A stretch of DNA of 34,108 bases, taken from the NCBI GenBank assembly GCA_009783445.1, contig WRFY01000100.1, positions 1 to 34,108 on the forward strand. The letters are read 5' to 3'. Origin of the DNA: Candidatus Azobacteroides sp. GTDB taxonomy: Bacteria > Bacteroidota > Bacteroidia > Bacteroidales > Azobacteroidaceae. Position 1 is the stretch's first letter, and each line of letters opens with the position of its first letter. Positions 17,659-28,945 of the stretch are shown in pieces. The position numbers and the translations under genes are program-made. The notes under the pieces are model-generated. The model was not told the DNA's origin. It did not search any database and was given only the letters and a program-made list of their open reading frames with translations.

Positions 17659-18858
17659 TTACGCCAATTTTTTCAGAGCCTTTTTTACTCTCTCCATGGC
17701 TTCTTCTATTTTTTCGTCGGAAGCGGCATAAGAAAACCGAATGCAGTCGGGAGCTCCAAACGCTAAACCGCCAACAGATGCAACCAACCCTTCTTCCAAA
17801 AGATACATGGCTAAATCGGCCGAATTTTCTAAGGTCGTTCCACGAAACGATTTTCCGATGTAATAGGAACAATTGGGGAAAAGATAAAAGGCGCCTTTCG
17901 GCTGATTTACCTGAAATCCCGGAATATTCTGAACCAAAGCGACCATTAGATCGCGCCTGCGTTCAAACGTTTTACGCATGATTTCTATGCAATCTTGCGG
18001 TCCGTTATAGGCGGCCTCGGCGGCTTTCTGAGCAATGGAAGAGGGAGCGGAGGTATATTGTCCCTGCAACTTGTTACAAGCATCGGCAATCCACAAGGGT
18101 GCGGCAATCCATCCCAAACGCCAGCCCGTCATTGCATAAGCTTTGGATACTCCATTGACAACGACTACTCGATCGCGCACGGAAGCAAATTGAGCAATGC
18201 TTTCGTGCCGTCCTATATAATTGATGTGTTCGTATATTTCGTCGGAAATAATGATGATCTGAGGATGGCAAGCCAATACGTTCGCTAAGCTTTCCAATTC
18301 TTCCTTCGAATAAACGCTTCCGGTAGGATTGGACGGCGAACACAAAATAATGGCTTTTGTTTTCGGCGTAATAGCGGCTTCCAGTTGCGCCGCCGTGATT
18401 TTGAAATCTTGTTCGATTCCAGCAGAAATAATAATATTGGTTCCTTCGGCCAGTTTTACCATTTCAGCATAACTCACCCAATAGGGCGCCGGAATGATCA
18501 CTTCGTCGCCCGGATCGATCACTGAAAGGACAACATTGCAAATCGCTTGTTTGGCTCCATTGGAACAAACAATTTGGTCGGCCTGAAAATCCAGGTTATT
18601 TTCTTTTTTCAACTTACTAACAATAGCGTTTCGCAAAGAAAGATAACCTGGAACTGGAGAATAAAATGAAAAGTTTTTATCTATCGCTTCTTTAGCGGCC
18701 TCCTTAATAAAATCGGGGGTGAAAAAGTCAGGTTCCCCCACACTCAAATTAATAACGTCCTTTCCTTGAGCTTTCAAATCATTACTCTTTTGGGACATAG
18801 CTAATGTCTCGGATGGAGACAAGGACGCCAAGCGTCCGGAAACCGCAGATGTATTCAT
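17659..18858 (-). CDS. Aspartate/aromatic-type aminotransferase, class I (PLP)
   Basis: A 399-residue fold-type I aminotransferase, similar to bacterial AspC of the Thermus/Rhizobium subgroup (about 400 aa). INLSVGEPDF is near the N-terminus, NPTGSVYS near residue 178, SDEIYEHINY near 207, and the PLP lysine is in VSKAYAMTGWRLGW (about residue 239). The C-terminal region ends with FGAPDCIRFSYA, containing the carboxylate-binding Arg. Probable substrates are aspartate and 2-oxoglutarate, but specificity cannot be read from the sequence. It starts 59 bp downstream of the GH97 stop on the same strand and has its own candidate promoter there. Confidence 0.9.
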   Translation of the reverse strand: MNTSAVSGRLASLSPSETLAMSQKSNDLKAQGKDVINLSVGEPDFFTPDFIKEAAKEAIDKNFSFYSPVPGYLSLRNAIVSKLKKENNLDFQADQIVCSNGAKQAICNVVLSVIDPGDEVIIPAPYWVSYAEMVKLAEGTNIIISAGIEQDFKITAAQLEAAITPKTKAIILCSPSNPTGSVYSKEELESLANVLACHPQIIIISDEIYEHINYIGRHESIAQFASVRDRVVVVNGVSKAYAMTGWRLGWIAAPLWIADACNKLQGQYTSAPSSIAQKAAEAAYNGPQDCIEIMRKTFERRRDLMVALVQNIPGFQVNQPKGAFYLFPNCSYYIGKSFRGTTLENSADLAMYLLEEGLVASVGGLAFGAPDCIRFSYAASDEKIEEAMERVKKALKKLA

Positions 18859-18891
18859 AAAATTGGATTTTTAAAAATTTGAATTACGGTG

Positions 18892-21140
<2,249 letters not shown>

Positions 21141-21146
21141 TTAGAC

Positions 21147-21226
21147 GGAACGCGGACAATGCAGAAGGACAAATACATACGGATTTTATCTAAGTTCCTC
21201 TGTTTTATCTGCATCGTCCGCGTTCC
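21147..21226. repeat. Large imperfect palindrome between the SusA-like and SusB-like genes
   Basis: GGAACGCGGACAATGCAGA (21147-21165) and TCTGCATCGTCCGCGTTCC (21208-21226) are inverted repeats matching at 18 of 19 positions, with partial complementarity inside. It fills most of the 105-bp gap. The arm begins with the same GAACGCGGA as the palindromic element at 26011-26170, so the two may be related. No T-run follows on the minus strand, so a plain terminator is unlikely. Confidence 0.8.
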
Positions 21227-21233
21227 ATTGATT

Positions 21234-23072
21234 TTATTTCAATTCTATAATATACGTACCTTTTGCAGGAACAATTATTTTTTCTTGCAAACTCATGGTT
21301 TTTCCGGAAATAATTTCTTTTCCCGAAACAGCCTCGCCCATCACTTCCCTGTATTTTTCCGGCAAAAGCGTTTGCTCTTTATCGGAACCGTTCAAAAGGA
21401 TTAATACGCAATCGTTCTCTTTGATTCGGGCATAAACGTAGCATCCCGTTTGCTCGTCGGGCGCATAATGAATCAATTTTCCCTTGTCCACTGCCGGATT
21501 GGTTTTGCGCCATTGCAACAGTTTTCTCACATAATCAAAAGCTTCGTTTTGCAAATCCGTACGTCCAGCCGCCGTAAAAGCGCTCGCCGGATCGCCGGAC
21601 CAGCCGCCGGGAAAATCCTTGCGCAAATCCCCATCGCCGTCTTCTTTCTCGCCAGTCATCAAAATTTCCGTACCATAATACAGTTGCGGAATGCCGCGCG
21701 TAGTCAAAAGAAAAGCCAAAGCCTGTTTGTAACGACTCAAATCCATTTCTTCCGCTTTCAGAAAACGGCTGGTATCGTGATTATCCAAAAAAATAAGAAG
21801 ATTGTCTACATCCTTATAAACAAAATCTTGAGCAATCACTTCATAAAGTTTTCTCCAAGGATTATTTTCGGTCGAACGAATATCAAAAGCCTCATTGTAA
21901 GCCGTCATCAATCGAAAATCCATAATGGTTTTCAAATTTGTCTGCTTCTCATTGACTTTGGAATTCCGTTGCCACCACGCCAAAGAAGCGCTGCTGGCGG
22001 CATACCACGATTCGCCTACGATATTAAAATTGGGATATTCTTCCATCACCCGACTGCACCATCGCGATAAAAAATCGAAATCGGCATACGGATGCGTATC
22101 GTGGCGAATGCCGTCGATCCGCGCATATTCGATCCACCAAATACTGTTTTGAATCAAGTAGTCGGCCAACAGCGGATTGCGTTGATTCAGATCGGGCATC
22201 GAGGGAACAAACCATCCATCGGTCAGGGCGGCAATCTCCGATTGCGGGGCATGGATATCCATTACCGTATAAAGATTGTGCGTGGTAGAAACAAAACCAT
22301 CCTGATGATTCAACCAATCATTGCAAGGAAGATCATCCATCCACCAATGCCGGCTGCCGCAATGATTGAAAATCATGTCCATCACGATTTTCATGTCCCG
22401 TTGATGAATATTTTCGATCAATTGGCAATATTCTTCATTCGTTCCCAAGCGTTTATCCACCTGGTAAAAATCAGTGATAGCATATCCGTGATAAGATTTG
22501 TATTTTTCCGGACCATTCATTTTGTTTTCCAAAACCGGATTGAGCCAAAGGGTGGTCACTCCTAAATCGTTGAAATAATCCAACTGCGCATTGATTCCGG
22601 CCAAATCGCCCCCATGACGGGCAAAGGACTCGTTGCGGTTGATCGCTTCGTCGTCCCAAACGTCATTAGACGCATCGCCATTGGCAAAACGATCGGGCAT
22701 AACCAGATACAATACGTCGGACGAATCGAATCCCTGAGCGCCGGCTGCGGTAGAACGCGCTTTCAATTCATACGTCTTTGTTCCCCCATCGCCAAAATTC
22801 AAATTCATAACGCCCGGTTGCGCCTCTTTTCCAATTTCTAAATAAATGAAAAGATAATTGGGATTTTCGACCCGAACCGTTTTTTTCAGACGAACGCCCG
22901 GATATTCCAATTGCACTTCCGAATGGGCAATGTCCTTTCCATAAACCAGAATCTGGAGTTCGGGATTTTTCATACCCACCCACCAAAAAGCCGGTTCCAT
23001 GCGCGTAATTTCCAACGCTTTTGTAGATAAGGACAACATAAAGACTAAAATTACAAATGCTATTTTTTTCAA
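21234..23072 (-). CDS. susA: GH13 neopullulanase / cyclomaltodextrinase-like enzyme, SusA-like
   Basis: A periplasmic alpha-glucan hydrolase that cuts imported maltooligosaccharides. At 612 residues it is close to SusA (about 617). Signal peptide to about residue 19 (LSLSTKA), then an N-terminal beta-sandwich as in cyclomaltodextrinases (MEPAFWWVGM start), then the GH13 barrel. Region I is MDMIFNHCG (about 233), the nucleophile Asp is in GIRHDTHPYAD (about 325), the acid/base Glu in IVGESWYA (about 354) and the third acid in LDNHDTSRF (about 433). It lies 114 bp after the upstream GH13 gene; that gap holds no clear element. Confidence 0.92.
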   Translation of the reverse strand: MKKIAFVILVFMLSLSTKALEITRMEPAFWWVGMKNPELQILVYGKDIAHSEVQLEYPGVRLKKTVRVENPNYLFIYLEIGKEAQPGVMNLNFGDGGTKTYELKARSTAAGAQGFDSSDVLYLVMPDRFANGDASNDVWDDEAINRNESFARHGGDLAGINAQLDYFNDLGVTTLWLNPVLENKMNGPEKYKSYHGYAITDFYQVDKRLGTNEEYCQLIENIHQRDMKIVMDMIFNHCGSRHWWMDDLPCNDWLNHQDGFVSTTHNLYTVMDIHAPQSEIAALTDGWFVPSMPDLNQRNPLLADYLIQNSIWWIEYARIDGIRHDTHPYADFDFLSRWCSRVMEEYPNFNIVGESWYAASSASLAWWQRNSKVNEKQTNLKTIMDFRLMTAYNEAFDIRSTENNPWRKLYEVIAQDFVYKDVDNLLIFLDNHDTSRFLKAEEMDLSRYKQALAFLLTTRGIPQLYYGTEILMTGEKEDGDGDLRKDFPGGWSGDPASAFTAAGRTDLQNEAFDYVRKLLQWRKTNPAVDKGKLIHYAPDEQTGCYVYARIKENDCVLILLNGSDKEQTLLPEKYREVMGEAVSGKEIISGKTMSLQEKIIVPAKGTYIIELK

Positions 23073-23186
23073 GATTAACTATTTTTTTTCGTAGTCATTC
23101 AATATTCATTCTACCGATCTTAAATCCCTGCGGGCAGAGCGTAAAAAATGTAAGCGCCTCGCCGGATTTTCATCTCTCTGATCACT

Positions 23187-25973
23187 TTATTTTATAAACA
23201 GATACGAAATATTTCGTTCGCTCAACTGAACATTCAGAATGTAACAGCCTTTCGATAAATTAGCGATCGAAATGTTTTTTTCATTTTGCGTCTGCCTAAC
23301 TAAAATACCGTTGACAGTATATATTTTAGCAGAAACGACAGGCGCTTCCGTAACAATCGTCAAATCATCCGGCGTTTGGATCAAATGCGGTTTTTCTTTT
23401 TTGACCGTATCTATTCCCGATGGGAAATTTATTTTTTTGTTGAGCAACACTTTGAATTTCCCCGCTTCCAAATTAATCGTCCCATTTGTATTCGCGACAT
23501 TCATTGTTTCTCCCGTCAGCAGGTCGTACCAGGTTCCTGCAGCTGGAAAATTGGGGTAAGTCACTGCGCTTCCTTCTGGAGCGAAGTTTCCTATAATAAC
23601 CATTTTCAAATCGGGAGAGTCCAAGCAAATACGTCTTCCTGCCGACCAATCGTTATAAGCGACCTGCATGTTCCAATAAGACGGATGGTCGAAAGCGTCG
23701 CCGTAGTATTCTCTTAACTTATTCAATTTGAAATAGGCATCATATAAAGCTTTTCGTTCCGGCGCCTCATAATAATCCCACCGGATTTCTTTTCGCGCCG
23801 TTCGGTTGCCGTCATTAATATCCGATGATCCGGCTCTTGAATTGATCGAATAATCATATCCTAATTCGCCGAATTGCCAAATCATCTTGGCTCCCGGAAT
23901 CGGAAGAAAGAAGGCGGCACATAAAGCAGCCCGCTCCATTTGTACCGTCAGATTGGTTTTTATATCATTTGAAGCTCCCCATGTTTTCGCTTTATACATC
24001 ATGCGTTCCTCATCGTGGCTTTCCATGTATCCAACCAAATTATCGTAAGTCCATGATCTTGTCCAACCATTGACGCCGGTAAATTCAGAACCGGATTGAT
24101 AACCCATGATCGCCTGACAATAGGCGTAATTTTTGTTCCCCCAAGGCATCAATCCTTTCTCGGCCAATTCCCTTTCTTCCCGATCTTCAGCGAAGTGTTC
24201 GATAATCATATAGGCATTCGGTTGAGTCTCTTTGATTTGGCTGTAATAATCTTCCAAAATAGCAATCCGGGAAGCGTCGTAATTGGATGCAGTCGCTTCG
24301 GTAGAAGGATTTTGGGTAAACCCTTTGGTCAAATCGAATCGAAATCCATCGAAGTGATATTCTTCCAATAAAAAGGCCAGATTGCGTTTGAAATATGCTC
24401 TTACCAAAGGCGATTCGTGGTTGAAATCACAAAACACGCTATAGGGATGCGGGGCATCTACATTCAGCCATGGATTATCGGCAGCCGGTTTATTGGTTGC
24501 CGCATTCCAGTATAATTTGGCAAAGGGATGTTGTCCGGTAGCATGGTTAAATACCACGTCTAAGATAACGGCCAGACCGCGTTTGTGGCATTCGTCAATA
24601 AACTTCTGGTACATTTCTTTGGTACCGTAGGCTTTATCCATAGCAAAATAATAACAGGGATTGTATCCCCAACTATCGTTCCCGTCAAATTCCTGGGTAG
24701 GCATCAATTCAATAGCATTGATTCCTAATCCTTTCAAATAGTCCAGTTTACTCCAGACGCCATTTAAATCGCTCGTGGAAGTAAAATCGCGGATCAATAA
24801 TTCATAAATCACCAATTTATCCTGACGAGGCGCCTGAAAATTGGTAATCTCCCAATTGTAAGGACTTTCGTTTGTTTGAAATACCGAAACCATGCCGTCT
24901 TCACTATTCTTTCCTGCAGGATACGGTTTTAAATTCGGATAAGTAGTGGAAGAAATATACCGGTCGTTCCACGGATCCAGCGTTTTTTGAGCGTAAGCGT
25001 CTCCCACATAGATACTTCCATCTACAAAATACTGAAAAGCGTATTCTACGTTGGGTTGCAAATTAGCGAGGGTGAGCCACCAATAATCGCCGTCTTTTTT
25101 CATCAGATAATCGTTATTCGGCCGCCATTGGTTAAAATCGCCGATGACAAAAATATCGTTTTTGCGCGGAGCATACAGAATAAAGGTAACGGTGTGATCG
25201 TCAAGGATATTGATTCCCTCCGGAAGCGCCGGACGGGCCGCTGTTTCTACGTCTTTCTTCACATTCACATAGATGCTGTCGCGCACCGTATTCGGAGCGG
25301 TTCCGGCTTCGACAATCGCCCAGAAAGAACCGCCGCTATTGAAGGTATAAGCTTTAGAAATAGAAGTGCCGGTAGCTGTTGCGAATGAATTATTGTCTAT
25401 ATAAAGTTTTAAAGTCGTACTTTGTGAAACCGAAGCGGAAAAAGTAACCGATGCCCCTTTATTCACCACTTGAATAGCAGCGGCAGGCGCCGTAAAGGTA
25501 ACGTTTAAGCCGGCTTGATAAACATCGACAAATATATCTTTTCCTCCGGTATCTTTTCCTTCTTTTGTACCGGTAGGGTTACGGAAAACAAAACAAATTT
25601 TCAGTATTTTTTCAGTAGCCGGTACGCCAAAATAAGACCGGATATTATTGATGGTCAAAGTCGCTTTATCATTGCCTATTTTAGTCAGTTTATTAGCCGG
25701 AGTATTGGCCAACGCCAGATTGGAACCGCTGGGCCAAGGCGTTTTTACATATTTCCAATCGCTTCCGCTGGTACTTTTATCAGTTAAGACGCCAATATGC
25801 GCATACCAATCTTCGCTATTGCCTGCTAATCCGGCAGTTCCTTGGGTAGCGTCAAAAGTGACGGTTACCGGTTGATCTTCTGTGACGAATGTCGGATTGG
25901 TCGTGACCACTTGCGCCGACGACCAGGCCATAGAGGAAAATAAGAGGACTAACGCTAATAATGAGTTTTTCAT
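23187..25973 (-). CDS. Multidomain GH13 alpha-amylase/pullulanase-type enzyme with T9SS-like C-terminal tail
   Basis: A 928-residue secreted enzyme. Signal peptide ends near WSSAQ (residue 21). Two N-terminal beta-sandwich regions (about 22-155 and 155-245), probably carbohydrate-binding, are followed by a CBM48-like domain (VIGDFNQWRPNNDY, about 277-290). The GH13 barrel has LDVVFNHATG (about 472), nucleophile Asp in GFRFDLTKG (about 546), acid/base Glu in MIIEHFAED (about 589) and the third acid in MESHDEERM (about 652). The last ~70 residues (VSAKIYTVNGILV, IANLSKGCYILNV, ending YLFIK) look like a type A T9SS sorting domain. There is no lipobox, so this is not a classical SusG lipoprotein, although it probably fills that surface role. 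It follows SusF after a 250-bp gap holding two inverted-repeat structures. Confidence 0.88.
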   Translation of the reverse strand: MKNSLLALVLLFSSMAWSSAQVVTTNPTFVTEDQPVTVTFDATQGTAGLAGNSEDWYAHIGVLTDKSTSGSDWKYVKTPWPSGSNLALANTPANKLTKIGNDKATLTINNIRSYFGVPATEKILKICFVFRNPTGTKEGKDTGGKDIFVDVYQAGLNVTFTAPAAAIQVVNKGASVTFSASVSQSTTLKLYIDNNSFATATGTSISKAYTFNSGGSFWAIVEAGTAPNTVRDSIYVNVKKDVETAARPALPEGINILDDHTVTFILYAPRKNDIFVIGDFNQWRPNNDYLMKKDGDYWWLTLANLQPNVEYAFQYFVDGSIYVGDAYAQKTLDPWNDRYISSTTYPNLKPYPAGKNSEDGMVSVFQTNESPYNWEITNFQAPRQDKLVIYELLIRDFTSTSDLNGVWSKLDYLKGLGINAIELMPTQEFDGNDSWGYNPCYYFAMDKAYGTKEMYQKFIDECHKRGLAVILDVVFNHATGQHPFAKLYWNAATNKPAADNPWLNVDAPHPYSVFCDFNHESPLVRAYFKRNLAFLLEEYHFDGFRFDLTKGFTQNPSTEATASNYDASRIAILEDYYSQIKETQPNAYMIIEHFAEDREERELAEKGLMPWGNKNYAYCQAIMGYQSGSEFTGVNGWTRSWTYDNLVGYMESHDEERMMYKAKTWGASNDIKTNLTVQMERAALCAAFFLPIPGAKMIWQFGELGYDYSINSRAGSSDINDGNRTARKEIRWDYYEAPERKALYDAYFKLNKLREYYGDAFDHPSYWNMQVAYNDWSAGRRICLDSPDLKMVIIGNFAPEGSAVTYPNFPAAGTWYDLLTGETMNVANTNGTINLEAGKFKVLLNKKINFPSGIDTVKKEKPHLIQTPDDLTIVTEAPVVSAKIYTVNGILVRQTQNEKNISIANLSKGCYILNVQLSERNISYLFIK

Positions 25974-26010
25974 GTGTATATAGATTTTTTTTATTGCTTA
26001 TTCATTTAAA

Positions 26011-26170
26011 AGAGGCTGTCTCAAAAGAACGCGGATCACGCCGATAAACACGGATTTTCGCAGATGCAAATGTATGAAAACTATTTAAATCTAATTGTCA
26101 GGAATATAACGGTCTGCGTTAATCCGTGTTATCCGCGTGATCTGCGTTCAAAAGAACTTTTGAGACAGAC
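26011..26170. repeat. Palindromic MITE-like intergenic element
   Basis: A ~160 bp imperfect palindrome. The outer ends GGCTGTCTCAAAAG (26014-26027) and CTTTTGAGACAGAC (26157-26170) match inversely at 13 of 14. Inside, AACGCGGATCACGCCGATAA with CACGGATT pairs with AATCCGTG and TTATCCGCGTGATCTGCGTT with few mismatches. The centre is AT-rich with no ORF. The layout (terminal inverted repeats, no transposase) suggests a non-autonomous element mobilised in trans, or a long hairpin repeat; this is inference. It is inserted inside the starch operon between the SusF-like gene and the T9SS amylase gene. Confidence 0.75.
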
Positions 26171-26212
26171 AGTTATCGGTAACTTTTCCTGATAGGGCTG
26201 GTACCGATAACT
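26171..26212 (-). promoter_or_regulatory. Hairpin right after the SusF-like stop codon
   Basis: AGTTATCGGTA (26171-26181) and TACCGATAACT (26202-26212) form a perfect 11-bp stem with a 20-base loop. It begins 11 bp after the end of the SusF-like gene in transcript orientation. No U-run follows on the minus strand, so it may act as mRNA 3'-end stabiliser or partial attenuator rather than as a full terminator. Confidence 0.65.
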
Positions 26213-26223
26213 TTCCTATTGAG

Positions 26224-27645
26224 CTATTGAATAGTTCCAATGCCTGCATTGAAATCTAAAGTCACTTTTTTGCCTGCAGCAACCTGAACACGAGTCTGGT
26301 CATCTCCGTTTCCACGATAGACTATTTTACCGTCGAGGATTATAAATTCCATTCTCCACCAGTCGCCCCCTACAGGAGCTATGTCGGATACGGCGTACAT
26401 ACGCAATTCTCCACTGCCGGTTGTAGTATAGGTCATCGTTTGACCTTCCACTGCAAACGGATAGGTTGCCACGTTCCAACCTCCGAAACAATCGCCCATT
26501 CCGTAAACTTTAGCCGGTTCGACAGAAATTTTTCCATGTTCCCAATCGACATACACCATATACATTCCGCTTTCCGCAACATAAGCATTCCCATTAGAAA
26601 CCGTATAACCGCTATCTTCGCCCAGGCTATAAAAATCGCTCCCCCAGTCTCTGATGGGGCTCCATTTGAAACCTTTGCCTGCCGAAATGTAGCGTACGGC
26701 CCAAAAATGACCTGCAAAACCATTCACCGGCGTCATTTCTACGACACCGTTTGACGTCCAATTCCAACTGCCGAAATCATCGCCAATCATGTATATTACT
26801 GGAGGAGTTTCGCCTAATAAGTCAATCGTATAGGTATAATCCATCATGTTGAGCGTAATTTGCACCCATTGATCATCCAATACGCGCATCGCTCCCGCAT
26901 TGTCAATAACCAACTTTCCTGCCAAGTCGGTACTGCCGTCCACTACACAGCCCAGCGCACCGGTCCATCGGTCATCTCCCGACTTATCTTTGCTTGATTG
27001 CGGAATGATTTTGAAATATTTGTCAGCGCCGGACATATAAACCTTGATAGTGAAAATAGGATCGTCATAAACGTCCTGATCGCTATGAGAGAATTTGTAA
27101 TCATCCAAACTGTCTAAATCCCAATTATTTACATTACCAATCAAGTAGTAAGCCGATTCAATAACCGGCGCTGTCAGCGTTACCGAAATTTTCACCGTAT
27201 CGGAACGCATTTGAAACGTTTGATCCGCCGAGGTTACAGAAGCATTCACAACGAACGATAAATCACGGGCAACCGGACGTTTTCCATAGAACGTCTCGGT
27301 AGCGGTACGCAAGCTATCCGTTGGTAAATACAACAAATTTCCATTAGAGGATACGGAATAAAGCAATTTATCCACAGAAGCGTCGCCGGGTTTTGAAACA
27401 AGAATTTCATAGGCAACCGATGCTCCATCCATGATATTGAGGGAAGAAATATCGGCTATCGCTACAGAATCGGTTTGAATATCAGCCATGTCGTATGCTG
27501 TTTCTGCATTTTTGGCCTCAAAGGCAATCGTAATGGCCGGTTCTTCCGGGTTGGTTTGAGGGGGCGCCACATTTACGTCTACATCGTCTGAACAGGCCGC
27601 TCCCAAAAATAGTACGGACAGTAAAGGCAAAATTATTTTTTTCAT
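26224..27645 (-). CDS. susF: SusF/SusE-type starch-binding outer-membrane lipoprotein
   Basis: A 473-residue lipoprotein (lipobox LGAAC, Cys18) of the SusE/F family, close to SusF length (about 485). After an acidic N-terminal linker (SDDVDVN) comes an SusE-type beta-sandwich (about 40-155, ending TVKISVTLTAP). Two or three starch-binding modules follow, each with a Trp-rich block: YYLIGNVNNWDLDSLDDY, YMIGDDFGSWNWTSNG and YGMGDCFGGWNVATYP. Tandem modules of this type bind starch at the cell surface and do not cut it. The name susF is by position and length, not by close similarity. Confidence 0.85.
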   Translation of the reverse strand: MKKIILPLLSVLFLGAACSDDVDVNVAPPQTNPEEPAITIAFEAKNAETAYDMADIQTDSVAIADISSLNIMDGASVAYEILVSKPGDASVDKLLYSVSSNGNLLYLPTDSLRTATETFYGKRPVARDLSFVVNASVTSADQTFQMRSDTVKISVTLTAPVIESAYYLIGNVNNWDLDSLDDYKFSHSDQDVYDDPIFTIKVYMSGADKYFKIIPQSSKDKSGDDRWTGALGCVVDGSTDLAGKLVIDNAGAMRVLDDQWVQITLNMMDYTYTIDLLGETPPVIYMIGDDFGSWNWTSNGVVEMTPVNGFAGHFWAVRYISAGKGFKWSPIRDWGSDFYSLGEDSGYTVSNGNAYVAESGMYMVYVDWEHGKISVEPAKVYGMGDCFGGWNVATYPFAVEGQTMTYTTTGSGELRMYAVSDIAPVGGDWWRMEFIILDGKIVYRGNGDDQTRVQVAAGKKVTLDFNAGIGTIQ

Positions 27646-27682
27646 TTCTCGTGTTTTTTTCTGATTAATAGAATTTTATTGA

Positions 27683-27712
27683 GGCTTCTTATCGTTTTAT
27701 CCATAAGAAGCC
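27683..27712 (-). promoter_or_regulatory. Intercistronic hairpin between the SusE- and SusF-like genes
   Basis: GGCTTCTTAT (27683-27692) pairs perfectly with ATAAGAAGCC (27703-27712) over a 10-base loop. It stands 16 bp after the SusE-like gene in transcript orientation. The T-rich flank is on the plus-strand side only, so it is not an intrinsic terminator for the operon transcript; RNA processing or stabilisation is more likely. Confidence 0.65.
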
Positions 27713-27727
27713 CTTTATTTATCTTAT

Positions 27728-28906
27728 TCACTTTGCAAAAAAGAAATAGCATTGATCCAAATCATTGAATACAACTCGATAGGTTCCCGCTTTATAAGGA
27801 ATATTATTACCGGGTGTGGATGCGAGCGAATAAGGGAAGTTGTCTCCGCCCCAATTATTGGTCCATGCATCATCGGTACGGAATTTACATCCTTCCGGGC
27901 TGTCGCCGCTTGTCTTGGCATCCGCATCAAATGTCACATCGGCGTACCATACATGCGAATGTGTTCCACCCGCATTCGTCATTTGAATGGGATTTGCGCC
28001 CCAACCTTCAAAGGTGCCGACTAATTGCATAGCGGAAAAATCAGACGGATTAGCGCTTGCCGCCGCAATGTTCAGTTCGTTGGTAACGGTATTTAATGTA
28101 ACGGTGTACCAACCGTCTGCAGCTACCGTGATGTCGCTGGAACCTCCATCGTTATGAGCAAAAGTACCATCGGCATTTTGACCCCATTGTTCAGGCCAAA
28201 AGCCCGGAACACCGACGAGCTTGAATCCCTGACCTGCCGGGAAGTATCCGGTGTAGACAAATACGCCTGTACCATTGACTTTGTCATATTCCTGATTTTC
28301 CATCAAGGATAATGGAATAAGAGATACGCCAATCGCTGCTTGAGTGTTAGTCCATGTGCCGTCGCCAATACATGCGCCTATTAAATAATAAGTAGCCGGT
28401 AATGCATCTGCAGTATAGAATGGAAGTACCGTAATTTTTACCGAATTCGAATAAGCCGCAGGCATAAGAGTAGAAACTACTGCTTTCAACCGAATATAGA
28501 CATCCATGGGCTTGTCCGGCACTTCTTCAGCCGCTGTCCAGCCGGATAGTTTGATTATGGTTTTATCCAAATCGATAGCATTTGGATTTAGTTGAGCGGT
28601 TGTAAATAAAGCCGCCAACTCTTCATAAGTAGCTGATGTTGTGTCTGTTGCTGCATTCCATGTATTATTTAACGATACTTGTACGGAATAAGTGGTAGCG
28701 GCGGTAAAGCCGTACTCCGGTTGGGAACAGGTCAATGCGAGTGTTGTAGACTTTTGCAAATCGGTTACAATGGACGCATAAGGCGGCACATTCAATACAA
28801 AAGTATCTGGCGGCGTTAATGCGATGGGATGATCGTTGTCTGTTTCGCACGCCCAGAAGAAAGTCACACTGGCGAGCAACATCATTATATTAACTATATT
28901 TCTCAT
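27728..28906 (-). CDS. susE: SusE-type starch-binding outer-membrane lipoprotein
   Basis: A 392-residue lipoprotein (lipobox FWAC, Cys20), near SusE length (about 387). The N-terminal SusE domain has the pattern LNVPPYASIVTDLQKSTTLA, then YSVQVSLNNTWN and a KITVLPF end (about 35-160). A starch-binding module with TYYLIGACIGDGTW and PGFWPEQWGQNADG follows, then a C-terminal module with MQLVGTFEGWGANPIQMT and WTNNWGGDNFPY. It lies 39 bp after susD. Family members bind starch at the cell surface together with SusD. Confidence 0.85.
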   Translation of the reverse strand: MRNIVNIMMLLASVTFFWACETDNDHPIALTPPDTFVLNVPPYASIVTDLQKSTTLALTCSQPEYGFTAATTYSVQVSLNNTWNAATDTTSATYEELAALFTTAQLNPNAIDLDKTIIKLSGWTAAEEVPDKPMDVYIRLKAVVSTLMPAAYSNSVKITVLPFYTADALPATYYLIGACIGDGTWTNTQAAIGVSLIPLSLMENQEYDKVNGTGVFVYTGYFPAGQGFKLVGVPGFWPEQWGQNADGTFAHNDGGSSDITVAADGWYTVTLNTVTNELNIAAASANPSDFSAMQLVGTFEGWGANPIQMTNAGGTHSHVWYADVTFDADAKTSGDSPEGCKFRTDDAWTNNWGGDNFPYSLASTPGNNIPYKAGTYRVVFNDLDQCYFFFAK

Positions 28907-28945
28907 TGTTAATCTATTTTATTTAATTTTCAACAATTATTAACA

